In this document: in pieces, positions 1 through 8,488 of the stretch
Position numbering within the stretch: position 1 is the first letter of the stretch
How the letters are laid out: each line of letters starts with the position of its first letter
NCBI GenBank assembly: GCA_963728825.1
Contig: CAVSLA010000004.1
Coordinates: 806,001-870,000, forward strand
Source: CAVREM01 sp963728825
GTDB lineage: Bacteria > Acidobacteriota > Vicinamibacteria > Vicinamibacterales > CAVVIG01
Direction of reading: 5' to 3'
Length of the DNA stretch: 64,000 bases
Translations under genes and position numbers: made by a program
Notes under the pieces: model-generated
Seen by the model: the letters and a program-made list of their open reading frames with translations, nothing else
What the model was told of the DNA's origin: nothing
Databases searched by the model: none

Positions 1-49
1 GTGGCGAGTAAGACGACGAGTGATGTGATCAGCGTTGCTGGCATTGTGC

Positions 50-2692
50 CTACTCCTGTCTGAGCGCGATCGAAGGTTCGATTCCTGCAGCGCGGCAAGC
101 CGGCCAGAAGCCCGATGCGAACGACACGACCGCAACGCCGATGATCAGGGTGATCAAGATCGGCGGATCGGTTACGGCAATGCCGGCCAGCAGCCCCTGC
201 GTCAGTCGGATCACCGCCGCGGCCAACACCGATCCGATCACGATGCCGAGCGCAGTCAGTCGCGACGTCTCGCCGAGAACCAGGCGCCGAATCTGACGCG
301 GTGTGGCGCCGAGGGCCAATCGCAGCCCGATCTCGTGGGTGCGCTGCGAGACCAGATAATTGATGACGCTGTAGAGTCCGATCAGCGCCAGCACGAGGGC
401 CAGCCCCCCGAGGGTGGCGAGAACCGCTGAAACATTGCGCGGGGCGTTCAGGCGATCGGCAAGCGTCTGCTCCATGGTGCTCACGTCGAGGATCGGCCGC
501 TGCGGATCGACGCGATGAATCGCGCGGCTGACGGCCGCCGCCGCGTCACCGGGCTCGCCGATGGTGCGGACCGCGAGCGCCGCTTCGCGCGGCGGAGCCT
601 GGGGAAGGGGCCGGTAAAACGTCGCCTGATCGCGTCCCCAGAACCAATCTTCGATCAGGTTGTCGGCCACACCCACCACGGTCACCCAGCCGCCATCAGG
701 TTCGTCGCCGTAGCGGACGCGCCGCCCGACAGGATCCTGGCCCGGCCAGTACCGCTCGGCCATCGACCGGCTGGCGATGCCCACCGCCGGGGTGTCATGA
801 CGGTCGGCGGTGTTGAAGCCGCGCCCCTTCAACATCGCAATCCGCATCGTGTCGAAGTAACGGCTCGATACGACCCGATGCTCGACCAGTTCCTGTGGCG
901 CGGCAGAGAATTGACCTTCGACGACGACCGTGCGCGAGTAGAACATCGATGTGGATGGCAGGATGTTCACGGCCGCCGCGGATTGGACACTCGCGGCAGT
1001 GGAGATTTCATCGAGCACGGCCTGCAGGAACGCGGTGCGCGCCCGATCGTCAGCATAGACCCGCTCGGGAAGCGACAGCCTGAGGCGGAGGACACCGTGT
1101 GGATCGTAGCCTTGAGGTCCATTCAGGAATCGCCGCGTTCCCGAGGCGAATCCCATGGCTGAGACGAGCAGCGGCAGCGCAAGCGCCACCTGCGCAATGA
1201 TCAACGCCCGACGAACGCGTTGCCGCTCGCGACTGCCGGTCAGCCCGCGGGCCGCTTCCTTGAGGGCATCGGCGTTGGGCCGCGAGCAGCGCAGCGCCGG
1301 GAACAGACCGAACGCTGCGGTGGCCGCCACGGCGAGGATCGTCGTGAATACAACCAGCCGAGCATCCACGTCGATCGTGTTCCAGCCGGATATGAAGGGT
1401 GCGATGCGCGGCGGCATCCGCGACACCATGACCGTCAGTCCGAGGTGAGCGATTGCGAGTGCGCAGGGAATCGCCACGAGCGCGAGAGCGATCGACTCAA
1501 TCCACAGCCCGCGAAGAATCTGCCAGCGGCTGGCGCCGAGCGCGAAGCGGACGGCGATTTCGCGCTGCCGCGCCACGCCAAGCGCCAGCACCAGATTGGC
1601 GATATTGGCGCAGGCAATGATCAGCACCACCAGCGACAGGCCCTGGATGAACACGTGAAGGGCGGCGCTGCCTTCTTCGGCGAGGCCATCAGTCAGCGTT
1701 CTGACGCGGACGCCGCTTTTGCCGAGCGCCTCCGGGTAGCGCCGCGACAGGTCGTGCATCAGCTGCCCGAGTTCCGACTCGGCCGCCCGGACGCTGGCGC
1801 CCTCCACCAGCCGCCCCAGCCCCAGCACGGCCCGATTGTCGCGGCGATTCAACGCCTCGGACTCGAATGCGGCTGGCACCCACATCTGCGCCCCGAACGG
1901 GAAATTGAAATCGGGCGGGGCGACGCCGACGATCTGGTGGGTAGCGCCGTCCAAGACGATGGTTTTCTCGATGACGTCCGGATCGGACGAGAAGACGCGT
2001 TGCCAGAGCGAGTCCGCGATGACCACGCGATGATGCCGCCCGTAGGTTTCCTCGTCACTCAGAAAACTGCGGCCCAGGACCGGCCTCGTGCCGATCACAT
2101 CGAAGAATTCGGCCGCGACCAGCGCGGCCGGGAGCTGTTCGGGCTCCTCGGCATTGCCCAGTTCGACGTCGCGGAGCGTCACTGGTGAGAGGAAGGCCAG
2201 TGTCCGGGCTTCGCGCTTGAAGTCCAGCAGGTTGGCCGGCGCCGTAAAGCCGAAAAAGCGTCGGTCGGGCCGGGTCTCCTCGATGAGCACGATGTCGTCG
2301 ACGAGTGGGAAAGAAAACGGCCGAAGGATGAGAGCGTCTGCGAGAGCGAAGCTGGCCGCGTTCAGCCCCAGGGCACATGCGAGCATGACGACGATCGCTG
2401 CCGTCACGCGTGGCGCTCTTCGGAGGCTGCGCCACGCCTCGCGAACATCGCGTGCCAGCGTGTCCAGAGCCGGAAGGCTTCGGCGATCGCGATAACGTTC
2501 TTTCGTTTGGTCGAGACCACCGAGCCTCAACAGGGCAGCCCGGCGGGCAGCCGCCGGCGACATGCCGGCGCGAACGTTGTCGTCGATATGCAGTTCGAGG
2601 TGGCTGTCGAGCTCCGCGGCCAGATCGCGGTCCGGATTGTCGCCACTGACCGTGCCGCGGAGACGAAGGAACGCCGCTCGAATCGATCTCAT
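50..2692 (-). CDS. ADOP-family ABC transporter permease (FtsX/MacB-like), type A
   Basis: An 880-residue inner-membrane permease of the acidobacterial duplicated orphan permease type. Residues about 20-65 form a soluble prefix domain (AAELDSHLELHIDDN, then ARRAALLRLGG). One membrane helix follows near 95-120, then a periplasmic MacB-like domain, a first FtsX block (IIACANIANLVLALGVARQRE), a second periplasmic domain, and a C-terminal FtsX block (GLYSVINYLVSQRTHEIGLR). Both FtsX blocks keep the EIAVRFALGAS / EIGLRLALGAT loop. The ATG lies 12 bases after a small membrane protein gene, downstream of a PadR gene, so the three look like one operon. No ATPase gene is adjacent. The substrate is unknown; macrolide export by analogy with MacB is not supported. 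Confidence 0.9.
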   Translation of the reverse strand: MRSIRAAFLRLRGTVSGDNPDRDLAAELDSHLELHIDDNVRAGMSPAAARRAALLRLGGLDQTKERYRDRRSLPALDTLARDVREAWRSLRRAPRVTAAIVVMLACALGLNAASFALADALILRPFSFPLVDDIVLIEETRPDRRFFGFTAPANLLDFKREARTLAFLSPVTLRDVELGNAEEPEQLPAALVAAEFFDVIGTRPVLGRSFLSDEETYGRHHRVVIADSLWQRVFSSDPDVIEKTIVLDGATHQIVGVAPPDFNFPFGAQMWVPAAFESEALNRRDNRAVLGLGRLVEGASVRAAESELGQLMHDLSRRYPEALGKSGVRVRTLTDGLAEEGSAALHVFIQGLSLVVLIIACANIANLVLALGVARQREIAVRFALGASRWQILRGLWIESIALALVAIPCALAIAHLGLTVMVSRMPPRIAPFISGWNTIDVDARLVVFTTILAVAATAAFGLFPALRCSRPNADALKEAARGLTGSRERQRVRRALIIAQVALALPLLVSAMGFASGTRRFLNGPQGYDPHGVLRLRLSLPERVYADDRARTAFLQAVLDEISTAASVQSAAAVNILPSTSMFYSRTVVVEGQFSAAPQELVEHRVVSSRYFDTMRIAMLKGRGFNTADRHDTPAVGIASRSMAERYWPGQDPVGRRVRYGDEPDGGWVTVVGVADNLIEDWFWGRDQATFYRPLPQAPPREAALAVRTIGEPGDAAAAVSRAIHRVDPQRPILDVSTMEQTLADRLNAPRNVSAVLATLGGLALVLALIGLYSVINYLVSQRTHEIGLRLALGATPRQIRRLVLGETSRLTALGIVIGSVLAAAVIRLTQGLLAGIAVTDPPILITLIIGVAVVSFASGFWPACRAAGIEPSIALRQE

Positions 2693-2704
2693 CGCACTTC
2701 TCCG

Positions 2705-3064
2705 TCAGGCCGTCGGAGCGGGGTCGGTCTTGAGGAGGACCCACAACGTGTAGACGGCGAGAAACGGACCGAATGGCGGGTTGACCAGATTGACCACGGT
2801 GGCAAATGCCGCCCCGGCGCGCGACCACGCCTTGTGTCGGAGCAGGCCAATGCCGGCGATCAGGCTCGGCAGCGAGACCGCGGCAATCAGCACGCTGGCA
2901 AAAATGCCAACGCCGGTCAACAGCAGGAATGCCCCCGGCTCTCCGACGAGAAACGCGGCGAGGCCGGTGCCATTGAGTGCCAGGAGCACGATCGGAATGG
3001 CGAGAAAACCGAGCGCCGCAACCGCCAGATGCATCGCGCCAAGAATCGTCCTGTGCTTGTCCAT
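2705..3064 (-). CDS. Small multi-pass membrane protein, unknown function
   Basis: A 119-residue protein with about three or four hydrophobic segments (roughly residues 10-32, 46-70 and 84-110). I recognise no family motif or catalytic residue. It sits between a PadR regulator and an ADOP permease on the same strand, 12 bases before the permease start, so co-transcription is likely. It could be an accessory subunit of that permease, but this rests on position only. The other three PadR/ADOP pairs in the window lack such a gene. Confidence 0.75.
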   Translation of the reverse strand: MDKHRTILGAMHLAVAALGFLAIPIVLLALNGTGLAAFLVGEPGAFLLLTGVGIFASVLIAAVSLPSLIAGIGLLRHKAWSRAGAAFATVVNLVNPPFGPFLAVYTLWVLLKTDPAPTA

Positions 3065-3123
3065 CGTTCCTCAGCTCCTCGTTTCCAAATCCTGAAATCC
3101 TCAATTCCTGAAATCCTCAAATC
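3065..3123. repeat. Degenerate TCCTCAAA/TCCTGAAA tandem repeat
   Basis: The gap between the PadR gene and the small membrane protein gene is filled by an irregular repeat of units such as ATCCTGAA and ATCCTCAA (about 3088-3123). It runs into the PadR stop codon, so the last PadR residues (PEI) are encoded by repeat sequence. The same repeat, in the same orientation, lies upstream of the PadR start at about 3460-3518, so the gene is bracketed by two direct copies. Confidence 0.7.
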
Positions 3124-3449
3124 TCAGGCGTTAGAAACCTGGCAAGGATGGCCGTCGTCTTGTCCCATTCACGCGCCTCCCGCGTGACCTGCTTCCTGCC
3201 CGCGCGGGTGAGGCTGTAAAACTTGGCCTTGCGGTTGTTGTCGGAGACGCCCCATTCGGAGCAGATGAAGCCCTCCTGTTCGAGCTTCAGTAGCGCAGGG
3301 TAGAGCGTGCCGTAGTTCAATTGCAGCAGGTCGCCGCTCGTCTGCTCGATGCGCCGCGCGATGCCATAGCCATGCATCGGCCCCCCCGCTTCGAGCGTCT
3401 TCAACACCATCAACGCGAGCGTGCCCTGCCAGACGTCCGTCTTGCCCAT
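3117..3449 (-). CDS. PadR-family transcriptional regulator, type A
   Basis: A PadR-type winged-helix repressor of about 110 residues. It has the typical opening GTLALMVLKTLE, the helix GYGIARRIEQTSG, the recognition segment LNYGTLYPALLKLEQEG and the wing NNRKAKFYSLTRAGRKQ. The short C-terminal helix ends with WDKTTAILARFL, as in regulators placed before ADOP permeases. I chose the ATG at 3449; an in-frame TTG at 3458 is possible but lies in repeat DNA. The gene heads an operon with the small membrane protein and the ADOP permease and probably represses it. The C-terminus is encoded by repeat DNA. Confidence 0.88.
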   Translation of the reverse strand: MGKTDVWQGTLALMVLKTLEAGGPMHGYGIARRIEQTSGDLLQLNYGTLYPALLKLEQEGFICSEWGVSDNNRKAKFYSLTRAGRKQVTREAREWDKTTAILARFLTPEI

Positions 3450-3668
3450 GTTCGTCAATTCCTCAGATCCTCAAATCCCCAGATCCTCAAATCCTCAGAT
3501 CCTCAGATCCCCAGATTTCATCTATCTATGGCCAACCCATACGATGCCACCGGTCATATGGGGTTGCAATAGGAGAGACGAACCCCGGCATCCCCAGGTT
3601 CCCAGGGTGAACCTTCGGCGAAGGGGCCGTTGAAGAGCTAATCGTGGATTTGGCGGATTGCGTTTTGC
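3450..3668. other. Intergenic region between PadR (minus) and YIP1 (plus)
   Basis: About 220 bases without a gene. Positions 3460-3518 are a degenerate TCCTCAGA/TCCTCAAA tandem repeat. Positions 3533-3541 (CAACCCATA) and 3557-3566 (TATGGGGTTG) form an inverted repeat with one extra base in the right arm. It could be an operator for the divergent PadR operon, which is inference. I see no clear -35/-10 pair here. Confidence 0.5.
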
Positions 3669-4232
3669 ATGAGCTTCAGCATGCCGACTACTACCGTCAG
3701 AAACTCGCTGGTGCAGCGACTGATCGGCGCGGCGGCCCTCGATGTGGCCATTTACGAGGAAGTCGAGGGCGATCCCACCGCCACCTCACAGGCCTTCCTC
3801 ATCGTCGTCGCGTCGAGCCTTGCGGCAGGGGTAGGTGCCCGGGGATTCGCCGACGTGACGACCGCCGACGCGCTGCTTTACAGCGGTATTGCTCTCGTCG
3901 CGTGGGCGGCGTGGGCGCTCGTTACGTTCGAAATTGGCGCGCGGCTGATGCCGGAGCCGCAGACGCGCGTCGACGTCGGCCAACTGCTGCGAACCATCGG
4001 CTTCGCGTCGACGCCGGGGCTGCTGCGGGTGCTGGGCGTGATGCCCGCGGTCGCGTTGCCGGTGTTCGTAGTCACCTCGGTGTGGATGCTCCTGGCGATG
4101 ATTGTTGCCGTGCGCCAGGCCCTCGATTACCGCAGCACTCGTACGGCCGTTGCCGTGTGCGTGCTCGGCTGGGTGCTCGCGATTGCGATCGCCCTCGTGC
4201 TCGGTGTGGCCTTCGGTCCGACGGTTTCCTAG
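3669..4232 (+). CDS. YIP1-family membrane protein
   Basis: A 187-residue membrane protein. After about 40 polar residues (LIGAAALDVAIYEEVEGDP) come about five hydrophobic segments (approximately 40-60, 70-90, 108-125, 130-150 and 160-185). The pattern fits the Yip1 domain family, small integral membrane proteins of unclear role in bacteria. ATG 3669 is used; ATG 3681 is equally possible. The gene stands alone, between a divergent PadR operon and the menaquinone cluster, and is followed by a GC-rich hairpin. Confidence 0.75.
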   Translation: MSFSMPTTTVRNSLVQRLIGAAALDVAIYEEVEGDPTATSQAFLIVVASSLAAGVGARGFADVTTADALLYSGIALVAWAAWALVTFEIGARLMPEPQTRVDVGQLLRTIGFASTPGLLRVLGVMPAVALPVFVVTSVWMLLAMIVAVRQALDYRSTRTAVAVCVLGWVLAIAIALVLGVAFGPTVS

Positions 4233-4240
4233 ATCATGAA

Positions 4241-4262
4241 GCCGGGTCCGAAAGGACCCGGC
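4241..4262. repeat. REP-like hairpin (GCCGGGTCC / GGACCCGGC)
   Basis: A perfect nine-base inverted repeat with loop GAAA, just after the YIP1 stop codon. It is one of about a dozen related hairpins in the window and may act as a terminator or mRNA stabiliser at the gene end. Confidence 0.75.
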
Positions 4263-4311
4263 CTACAAAGAAGAGCGGACCCCGCCTGCAGATAAGAACC
4301 GGCCACCTTGA

Positions 4312-4326
4312 TATGATCGGCGGCTG
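4312..4326 (+). promoter_or_regulatory. Probable -10 box of the menaquinone cluster, leaderless start
   Basis: TATGAT at 4312-4317 lies eight bases before the GTG start at 4326, so transcription would begin at or very near the start codon. No convincing -35 box is visible. The placement matches other short-leader starts in this window. Confidence 0.5.
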
Positions 4327-5177
4327 TGATTCTAGAGGCAGACCTCATAGCGCTGGCTTCCAGCTACGACATTCTCGCGATTGGCGCGCTCGCCGATGAT
4401 GAGCGCCGGCAGCGGCACGGACAGGCGACGACTTTTCTTCGAGTTTCAGACGTCGCTGTCGAGCCACAGGCCCCGATGGCTGTGACGGCCGTGGCCGGTG
4501 AGGTGCGGATCGTCGGCACGCCAGCGTCGCGGAATGCCGCTGTCGCGCGCGTAATTGAAGTGGTTGCGGCGTCGGGTTCGGTCCCGGTTTCGGGTTTCTC
4601 GCTGGCCGATCTCGAGCAGCTCGCCGGCCAGGAACGCGTCACGTTGCGCGCCCTGCTCGAAGAACTGCGCGGCGCCGGCCTCGAGCTGGTGGCCGAGGCG
4701 CCGTTCGATCGGCTCCAGGACGCTCGTCGATCGATAGAAGAGGTGAACATCGCCGGCCTCGGACTCGCACGCCTCACCATCAGTCAACTGCCGACCGGCG
4801 ACATCCCGGACCTCATGAAGCGGGTCGCCGCGCTTCAACGGGAGGTCGCGGTGATTCGCGCCTTCGCGCCGTTGCCGCGACAGACCAATCCGGCTGTGCC
4901 GACGACCGGCTATGACGACGTGAAGCGCGTGGCGCTGGCGCGGTTGTTCGTCGACAACATCGCGTCGATTCAGGTCGACTGGGCGCTCTACGGGCCGAAG
5001 CTGGCTCAAGTCGCCCTCACCGTCGGTGCTGACGACGTGGATGGCGTGACCCCGTCAGACGACTCCGAAGACGGTCCGCGCCGCGCGCCGCTGGAGGAGA
5101 TCCGTCGCAATATCCGGGCGGCCGGCTTCGAACCCATCGAGCGCGACGCACGGTTCGAAAGAAAACGCGTTGGCTAA
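4326..5177 (+). CDS. Cysteine-free MqnE/CofH-like protein (degenerate radical SAM)
   Basis: A 283-residue protein resembling the futalosine-pathway radical SAM enzyme MqnE. The N-terminal signature DILAIGALADDERRQRHG is followed by TTFLRV, and the C-terminal half carries RAFAPLPRQ, PTTGYDDVK, QVDWALYGPKLAQVALTVG and GADDVDG. The residues that bind the iron-sulfur cluster are absent, and I see no cysteine anywhere in the protein. The stretch that should hold the CX3CX2C loop (after residue 40) is replaced by unrelated sequence. It therefore cannot be a normal radical SAM enzyme. It overlaps mqnA by eight bases and opens the menaquinone cluster, so a role in that pathway (scaffold, substrate carrier or regulator) is inferred. 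GTG start. Confidence 0.8.
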   Translation: MILEADLIALASSYDILAIGALADDERRQRHGQATTFLRVSDVAVEPQAPMAVTAVAGEVRIVGTPASRNAAVARVIEVVAASGSVPVSGFSLADLEQLAGQERVTLRALLEELRGAGLELVAEAPFDRLQDARRSIEEVNIAGLGLARLTISQLPTGDIPDLMKRVAALQREVAVIRAFAPLPRQTNPAVPTTGYDDVKRVALARLFVDNIASIQVDWALYGPKLAQVALTVGADDVDGVTPSDDSEDGPRRAPLEEIRRNIRAAGFEPIERDARFERKRVG

Positions 5178-5991
5178 CCCGGTCCGGTTGGGCGCGGTGG
5201 GCTACCTCAACGCCCGCCCCCACGTGTATGGCCTGCAGGATTCGGCGCGGTTCGAGCTGCGCTTCGATGTCCCCTCGAAATGCGCCGAGCTGCTGCACGA
5301 AGGCACCGTCGACGCCGGCCTGATTCCGTCGATCGAGTACCTGCGTGGGCCGGCTGAAGCACCGCATACCTATCGGATCGTGCCAGGCGTCGCGATTGCC
5401 TCGCGCGGACCGGTGGCCTCCGTCGCGCTCTACACCTCGAAAGCCATGCGTGACGTGCGCTCGATCGCGCTCGATACGAGCTCCCGGACCTCTGTCGCCC
5501 TGGCGCGCGTGCTCTGTGCGCGCGAGTTCAAGATCAGACCGCTGTTTTACTCGAGCGGTCCGGACCTGGAAGAGATGCTGGGAAAGGCCGACGCCGCGCT
5601 GTTGATTGGCGACAACGCGCTCTTCCTCGACCCGGCGCAGCTTCGCGTGAAGCCCGGCGTTGCCGTCGAGAAAATTGATCTGGGCGATGTGTGGACGCAG
5701 ATGAGCGGCCTGCCGTTCGTTTACGCCTTTTGGGCCGGCCGGCCGGACGCGCTGGGCCCGGACGAGGTGACCGCGCTGCGCGAGGCTTGCGCTGATGGGA
5801 TCAATCACGTCGGCGAAATCGCCGCGACCTACGTCGGCGACGCACGGCGGCAGGCGATCGGCGCGCGATATCTGCGGGATAATATCAGCTACGGGTTCGG
5901 CGCCGACGAGCGCGCCGGGCTAGAGCTTTTCTATCGGTACGCTGCCGAGAGCGGCGTTGTGCCAGAAACGCAGCCGCTTCGGTTTTATTAG
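5170..5991 (+). CDS. mqnA: Chorismate dehydratase MqnA (futalosine menaquinone pathway)
   Basis: A 273-residue periplasmic-binding-protein-fold enzyme that converts chorismate to 3-(1-carboxyvinyloxy)benzoate, the first step of the futalosine route. It opens with LGAVGYLNARPHVYGL and continues with PSKCAELLHEGTVDAGLIPS, RSIALDTSSRTSVALARVL and LPFVYAFWAGRPDAL, all typical of MqnA. The start is TTG at 5170, inside the last codons of the MqnE-like gene, so translation is probably coupled. Next comes a short hairpin and then mqnC. Length and motifs leave little doubt. Confidence 0.93.
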   Translation: MANPVRLGAVGYLNARPHVYGLQDSARFELRFDVPSKCAELLHEGTVDAGLIPSIEYLRGPAEAPHTYRIVPGVAIASRGPVASVALYTSKAMRDVRSIALDTSSRTSVALARVLCAREFKIRPLFYSSGPDLEEMLGKADAALLIGDNALFLDPAQLRVKPGVAVEKIDLGDVWTQMSGLPFVYAFWAGRPDALGPDEVTALREACADGINHVGEIAATYVGDARRQAIGARYLRDNISYGFGADERAGLELFYRYAAESGVVPETQPLRFY

Positions 5992-5999
5992 GCGCGATT

Positions 6000-6027
6000 G
6001 TAGGCGGTCTAAAAAGACCCGCCCTAC
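6000..6027. repeat. REP-like hairpin between mqnA and mqnC
   Basis: TAGGCGGTCT, then a short A-rich loop, then AGACCCGCCCTA: an imperfect inverted repeat with one bulged base filling the 36-base gap. It belongs to the same family as the GCCGGG hairpins. Lying inside an operon, it is more likely an mRNA-processing or stability element than a full terminator. Confidence 0.65.
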
Positions 6028-7248
6028 ATGTTTGAAGCGATGACGATCGACTCCATCGCGGAAAAGATCCAGGCGGGCGGGCGCGTCAGCGCCGACGAGG
6101 CGCTCGAGCTCTATCGCCACGCCCCGACGACGCTGCTCGGACGTCTCGCCGATGGCGTGCGCGCGCGCAAGCATCCGGCCGGCATCGTGACCTACATCAT
6201 CGACCGCAACGTCAACTACACCAACGTCTGCGTCGCGAAGTGCAACTTCTGTGCGTTCTATCGACCGGTCGGCTCGCCTGAAGGCTACGTGCTGGGTTTC
6301 GATGAGCTGTTCCGCAAGATTGACGAAACCATCGCCGTCGGTGGCGTTCAACTGCTGCTGCAGGGGGGACACAATCCTGATCTGCCGCTCACCTGGTACG
6401 AAGACCTGTTTCGCGCGATCAAGGACCGATATCCCTCGTTCAAGCTGCACGCACTCTCACCGCCCGAGGTGATCCATCTCTCGCGCCTGTCGCAGCTGCA
6501 GGTTCCCGACGTGCTCCAGCGGCTGATTGCGGCCGGCCTCGACAGCATCCCGGGTGGCGGCGCCGAGATCCTCGTGGACCGGGTCCGCAGGCTGTTGCAC
6601 TGCTATGGCAAGGCCACCGCCGACGAATGGCTCGATGTCATGCGTCATGCTCACCGGGCGGGGTTGAGAACCACCGCGACCATGATGTACGGCACGGTCG
6701 AGACCGATGAGGAACGACTGGAGCACATGCTCCGCTTGCGCGAACTCCAGGATGAAACAGGCGGCTTCACCGCCTTCATCACGTGGAGTTATCAACCGGA
6801 GCACACTGAACTCGCCGGCAGCGAAGCGACTGGCATCGACTACCTGCGCACGCTCGCGCTCGCGCGGATCGTGCTCGACAATTTCGACAACCTGCAGGCG
6901 TCGTGGGTGACGCAAGGCGGCAAGGTCGGACAGCTCAGTCTGGCCTACGGCGCCAACGACATGGGCAGCGTGATGATCGAGGAGAACGTCGTCCGCGCCG
7001 CTGGCGCCAGCTACTGCATGGACGAAGTCGAGATCGTCCGCAACATCGAAAACGCCGGCTTCGCGGCGCGGCGCCGCAACATGCACTACGAGATCCTCGG
7101 CGAGCCGGTGTTTCGCGAGCGCGAGGTGCCGCGAATGCTCGAGCTCGCCACCGCGCGCGAAAACGGCGACACCAGCGTTCCCGACGAGCTGATCAAGTAT
7201 CCGGCCCGCAGCCGGGCCGGCAAGCAGCTGCGCGTCATCTCCCATTGA
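6028..7248 (+). CDS. mqnC: Cyclic dehypoxanthinylfutalosine synthase MqnC (radical SAM)
   Basis: A 406-residue radical SAM enzyme that cyclises dehypoxanthinylfutalosine. It has the CX3CX2C cluster-binding motif at Cys68, Cys72 and Cys75 (NVCVAKCNFCAFYR). Other features are GGVQLLLQGGHNPDLP, HALSPPEVIHL, GLDSIPGGGAEILVDRVR, AFITWSYQPEHTEL and the C-terminal GANDMGSVMIEENVVRAAG. These are MqnC hallmarks and separate it from MqnE. The intact motif contrasts with the cysteine-free homologue two genes upstream. Its stop overlaps the next start by four bases (TTGA). Confidence 0.94.
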   Translation: MFEAMTIDSIAEKIQAGGRVSADEALELYRHAPTTLLGRLADGVRARKHPAGIVTYIIDRNVNYTNVCVAKCNFCAFYRPVGSPEGYVLGFDELFRKIDETIAVGGVQLLLQGGHNPDLPLTWYEDLFRAIKDRYPSFKLHALSPPEVIHLSRLSQLQVPDVLQRLIAAGLDSIPGGGAEILVDRVRRLLHCYGKATADEWLDVMRHAHRAGLRTTATMMYGTVETDEERLEHMLRLRELQDETGGFTAFITWSYQPEHTELAGSEATGIDYLRTLALARIVLDNFDNLQASWVTQGGKVGQLSLAYGANDMGSVMIEENVVRAAGASYCMDEVEIVRNIENAGFAARRRNMHYEILGEPVFREREVPRMLELATARENGDTSVPDELIKYPARSRAGKQLRVISH

Positions 7249-8456
7249 TTCGCTACCGCGCCCGCTGGCTGGTGCCGATTTGCGAGCCGCCCATCAGAGA
7301 TGGCTGGGTCGTGATCGATCGCGGCCGCATCGTCGCATCTGGACGGCCGGCTCCCGGAGGTCCGCAGCCCGAGCGCGATCTGGGCCATGTGGCCATTCTC
7401 CCGGGGCTGGTCAACGCGCACACGCACCTCGAGTTGTCGTACCTGCGCGATCAGGTCTCACCTTCTTCGGACTTCGTCACGTGGATACGAGGCGTGGTCG
7501 CGGCGCGCCGCCGCCGGCCGGATCCGAGGAGCGACGAGATCATGCGTGGCGTCGACGCGGCGATCGCCGAGTCGATCGCCTGCGGAACCGCAATCGTCGG
7601 CGACATCAGCAATACGCTCGTGACGTTTACACCGCTGACCCGCAGTGCGCTTGCGGGGGTCGTGTTCTACGAGCTGCTCCGGTTCGCGGCCGCCGACGCC
7701 GAACGGGTGGTCGAGCAGGCATCGCGTCAGCTCGACACGCTCGTTCCGACCGAGTTGGTGAGAACCAGCCTGGCGGCACACGCGCCGTACTCGGTGGCGC
7801 CGCTCATGTTCCGCGCGATTCGCGCCGCCACGCGGCGCGACCCGCTCGCGCCCTGCGCCGTACATCTTTCCGAGTCGGAAGAGGAGGTCGAGTTCATCAA
7901 GAGTGGAACGGGTGCCTGGCGAACGTTCCTCGGCGAGATGAACGCGTGGGATCCCTCATGGGTGGCGCCAGGCGGCAGCCCGGTGCAGTTTCTCGAGGAG
8001 TGCGGCTTTCTCGACGCACGGCTGCTCGCGGTTCACGGCGTCCAGATGACCCCCGCCGACCTCGCGCGCCTGGAGGCCCGAGGGGTGACCCTCGTCACCT
8101 GCCCACGGAGCAACGGCCATACCGGCGCCGGTGCGCCGCCGCTCGAGGATTTCTATGCGTCAGGAGTCCGCGTCGCGGTGGGCACCGACAGCCTGGCGAG
8201 CGCACCCGACCTCAACGTGTTCGCCGAGCTGGCGACGATGAGGGCGCTGGCCCCGTCGATACCGGCGACGGCGCTGCTGGAGAGCGCGACCTGGCAGGGA
8301 GCGCGAGCGCTCGGTTTCGAGTCCGATTTCGGCACCATCGAGCCCGGCAAGCGGGCGCGGCTCCTCACCGTGGCAATCCCGCCGGACGTTGGCGATGTGG
8401 AAGAATATCTGGTGTCCGGCATCCAGCCCGAGCAAATCCGCTGGCTGGAAAGCTGA
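7245..8456 (+). CDS. mqnX: Amidohydrolase, probable aminodeoxyfutalosine deaminase
   Basis: A protein of about 403 residues of the metal-dependent amidohydrolase superfamily. The metal ligands are visible in NAHTHLELSYLRD, in the histidine of CAVHLSESEEE, in LAVHGVQM and in the aspartate of VGTDSLAS. The C-terminal strand GTIEPGKRARLL is typical. Within a futalosine cluster this family deaminates 6-amino-6-deoxyfutalosine to futalosine; I infer that role from context. The start is a TTG overlapping the mqnC stop by four bases; reading upstream from there would run inside mqnC in another frame. A general chlorohydrolase/guanine-deaminase-like activity is the alternative. Confidence 0.85.
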   Translation: MIRYRARWLVPICEPPIRDGWVVIDRGRIVASGRPAPGGPQPERDLGHVAILPGLVNAHTHLELSYLRDQVSPSSDFVTWIRGVVAARRRRPDPRSDEIMRGVDAAIAESIACGTAIVGDISNTLVTFTPLTRSALAGVVFYELLRFAAADAERVVEQASRQLDTLVPTELVRTSLAAHAPYSVAPLMFRAIRAATRRDPLAPCAVHLSESEEEVEFIKSGTGAWRTFLGEMNAWDPSWVAPGGSPVQFLEECGFLDARLLAVHGVQMTPADLARLEARGVTLVTCPRSNGHTGAGAPPLEDFYASGVRVAVGTDSLASAPDLNVFAELATMRALAPSIPATALLESATWQGARALGFESDFGTIEPGKRARLLTVAIPPDVGDVEEYLVSGIQPEQIRWLES

Positions 8457-8460
8457 CGAC

Positions 8461-8488
8461 CTCTGCAATCTGCAATTTGCGATTTGCA
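8461..8488. repeat. Short TGCAAT-type repeat before the prenyltransferase
   Basis: The 32-base gap carries three degenerate copies of a roughly nine-base unit (TGCAATCTG, TGCAATTTG, CGATTTGCA) ending at the ATG. It resembles the other low-complexity fillers in this window. No ribosome-binding site is visible. Confidence 0.5.

Noticed and set aside
50..2692. Macrolide exporter MacB
   Set aside because: The protein has no ATPase domain and is almost entirely permease and periplasmic domains; only the permease part resembles MacB.
6903..7244. N-terminal extension of the amidohydrolase into mqnC
   Set aside because: The residues are a frame-shadow of mqnC; the domain starts at the TTG at 7245 with normal length.
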